A stretch of DNA of 64,000 bases, taken from Streptococcus cristatus ATCC 51100. Its GTDB lineage: Bacteria > Bacillota > Bacilli > Lactobacillales > Streptococcaceae. The stretch spans positions 360,001-424,000 of the forward strand of contig NZ_AFUE01000006.1 of NCBI RefSeq assembly GCF_000222765.1. The letters run 5' to 3'. Shown one piece after another: positions 60,455-64,000 of this stretch; position 1 is the stretch's first letter; each line of letters starts with the position of its first letter. The notes under the pieces were generated by a model. It saw only the letters and a program-made list of their open reading frames with translations. It had not been told where the DNA came from and ran no database searches. The position numbers were made by a program, and so were the translations under genes.

Positions 60455-60571
60455 GCTAAGCGACTACCATATCTCACAGGGGGCAACCCCCAACTACTTC
60501 CGGCGTTCTAGGGCTTAACTTCTGTGTTCGGCATGGGTACAGGTGTATCTCCTAGGCTATCGTCACTTAAC
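60455..60571 (-). rRNA. 5S ribosomal RNA
   Basis: About 116 nt on the minus strand from TTAAGTGACGATAGCC to GTAGTCGCTTAGC, containing the conserved CCCATGCCGAACACAGAAG segment. Ends are approximate. Confidence 0.95.
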
Positions 60572-60612
60572 TTTTTGAATTAACTTACAACATCTTGTTG
60601 CCTTGTCAACTC

Positions 60613-60627
60613 AAAATTGAATAACTA
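60613..60627 (-). other. 23S processing stem, 3' arm
   Basis: The plus-strand 15-mer AAAATTGAATAACTA here is the exact reverse complement of 63644-63658. The arms flank 23S and would form the precursor stalk cut by RNase III, whose gene lies at 7452. Confidence 0.7.
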
Positions 60628-60667
60628 CTCAAAGCTCACAATACTTGCCAAAAGCTGCGCTCAATGA

Positions 60668-63571
<2,904 letters not shown>

Positions 63572-63643
63572 TTTTTGACCTTTCAGTCTTAAACTCATTA
63601 ATATTCACAGCGTTTCGGTTTATTTTCTTGTTACTATTTGATA

Positions 63644-63658
63644 TAGTTATTCAATTTT
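63644..63658 (-). other. 23S processing stem, 5' arm
   Basis: Exact 15-nt partner of 60613-60627, in the spacer between tRNA-Ala and 23S. Confidence 0.7.
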
Positions 63659-63694
63659 CAATGGACAAGTTTAGAATAGTTTCCACTATCCTAA

Positions 63695-63767
63695 TGGAGC
63701 CTAGCGGGATCGAACCGCTGACCTCCTGCGTGCAAAGCAGGCGCTCTCCCAGCTGAGCTAAGGCCCC
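63695..63767 (-). tRNA. tRNA-Ala(TGC)
   Basis: 73-nt cloverleaf in the 16S-23S spacer, acceptor GGGGCCT pairing with AGGCTCC (one G-U), anticodon loop TTTGCAC; typical position for streptococci. Confidence 0.96.
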
Positions 63768-63814
63768 ACAAGACCTCTCAAAACTAAACATGACGACCAA
63801 TGGCTTCCGTTTTT

Positions 63815-64000
<186 letters not shown>

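Overview
The window looks like chromosomal DNA of a low-GC Gram-positive coccus, most likely a Streptococcus of the mitis/sanguinis group. The evidence is the gene content (vicRKX, L-lysine-type murE beside murJ, hprK-lgt, slrA, an LdcB-type carboxypeptidase, DUF3270 and DUF1803 families), the extended -10 promoters (TGnTATAAT) before many genes, and a 16S-tRNA Ala-23S-5S-tRNA array. The species is not proven. Almost all genes are core housekeeping; there is no prophage, integron, insertion sequence or CRISPR array.

Layout. 0-8.1 kb: upp, then the rnc-smc-HAD-HAD-ftsY operon. 8.2-13.2 kb: a DUF454 protein, a structured intergenic repeat, the vicRKX cell-wall two-component operon, and divergent pepQ. 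13.2-20.5 kb: a frameshifted ogt, a VOC dioxygenase-like gene and a frameshifted Rrf2 regulator tied together by three copies of one 19-bp palindrome, a phosphoesterase, then an ABC exporter facing its TetR regulator across paired operators. 20.5-29.3 kb: U32 peptidase, a DUF3270 gene with a VicR box, C39-like lipoprotein, the hprK-lgt-DUF948-YtxH operon, NUDIX, PspC, tex-sprT. 29.4-34.5 kb: a DUF318/DUF1980 permease pair, an MFS exporter, zwf. 34.5-38.3 kb: a magnesium locus with an M-box riboswitch, a GST-like gene, a 23-codon leader peptide with switching hairpins, and mgtA. 38.3-50 kb: metB-patB under a MET-box, murJ/murE back to back, small hypothetical genes, ppaC, a YjeM-like permease, and rplK-rplA with L1-binding leaders. 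50-59.4 kb: ftsK, a second PspC protein, a decayed DUF2798 gene, NUDIX, slrA, LdcB, a TcaA-like protein and a broken Gln-rich membrane protein. 59.6-64 kb: nine tRNAs, 5S, 23S, tRNA-Ala and the 3' end of 16S, all on the minus strand.

Most notable. (1) The mgtA leader: a short ORF with acidic/proline codons (D-D-H-P-E-P) overlaps an 18-bp hairpin that is mutually exclusive with a second hairpin abutting the mgtA ribosome-binding site, on a transcript that begins with an M-box. (2) The shared TGTAAY-N7-RTTACR operator linking the Rrf2 gene and the VOC gene. (3) murE and murJ appear to share one -35 hexamer read on both strands, and murE looks leaderless. (4) An apparently unnamed ~27-residue N-terminal module occurs three times in two adjacent genes.

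Four genes carry single-base length changes in homopolymers that break the frame (ogt, rrf2, the small ORF before the permease, the Gln-rich membrane protein). In each case one base restores the expected protein, so either real decay or sequencing indels must be considered.
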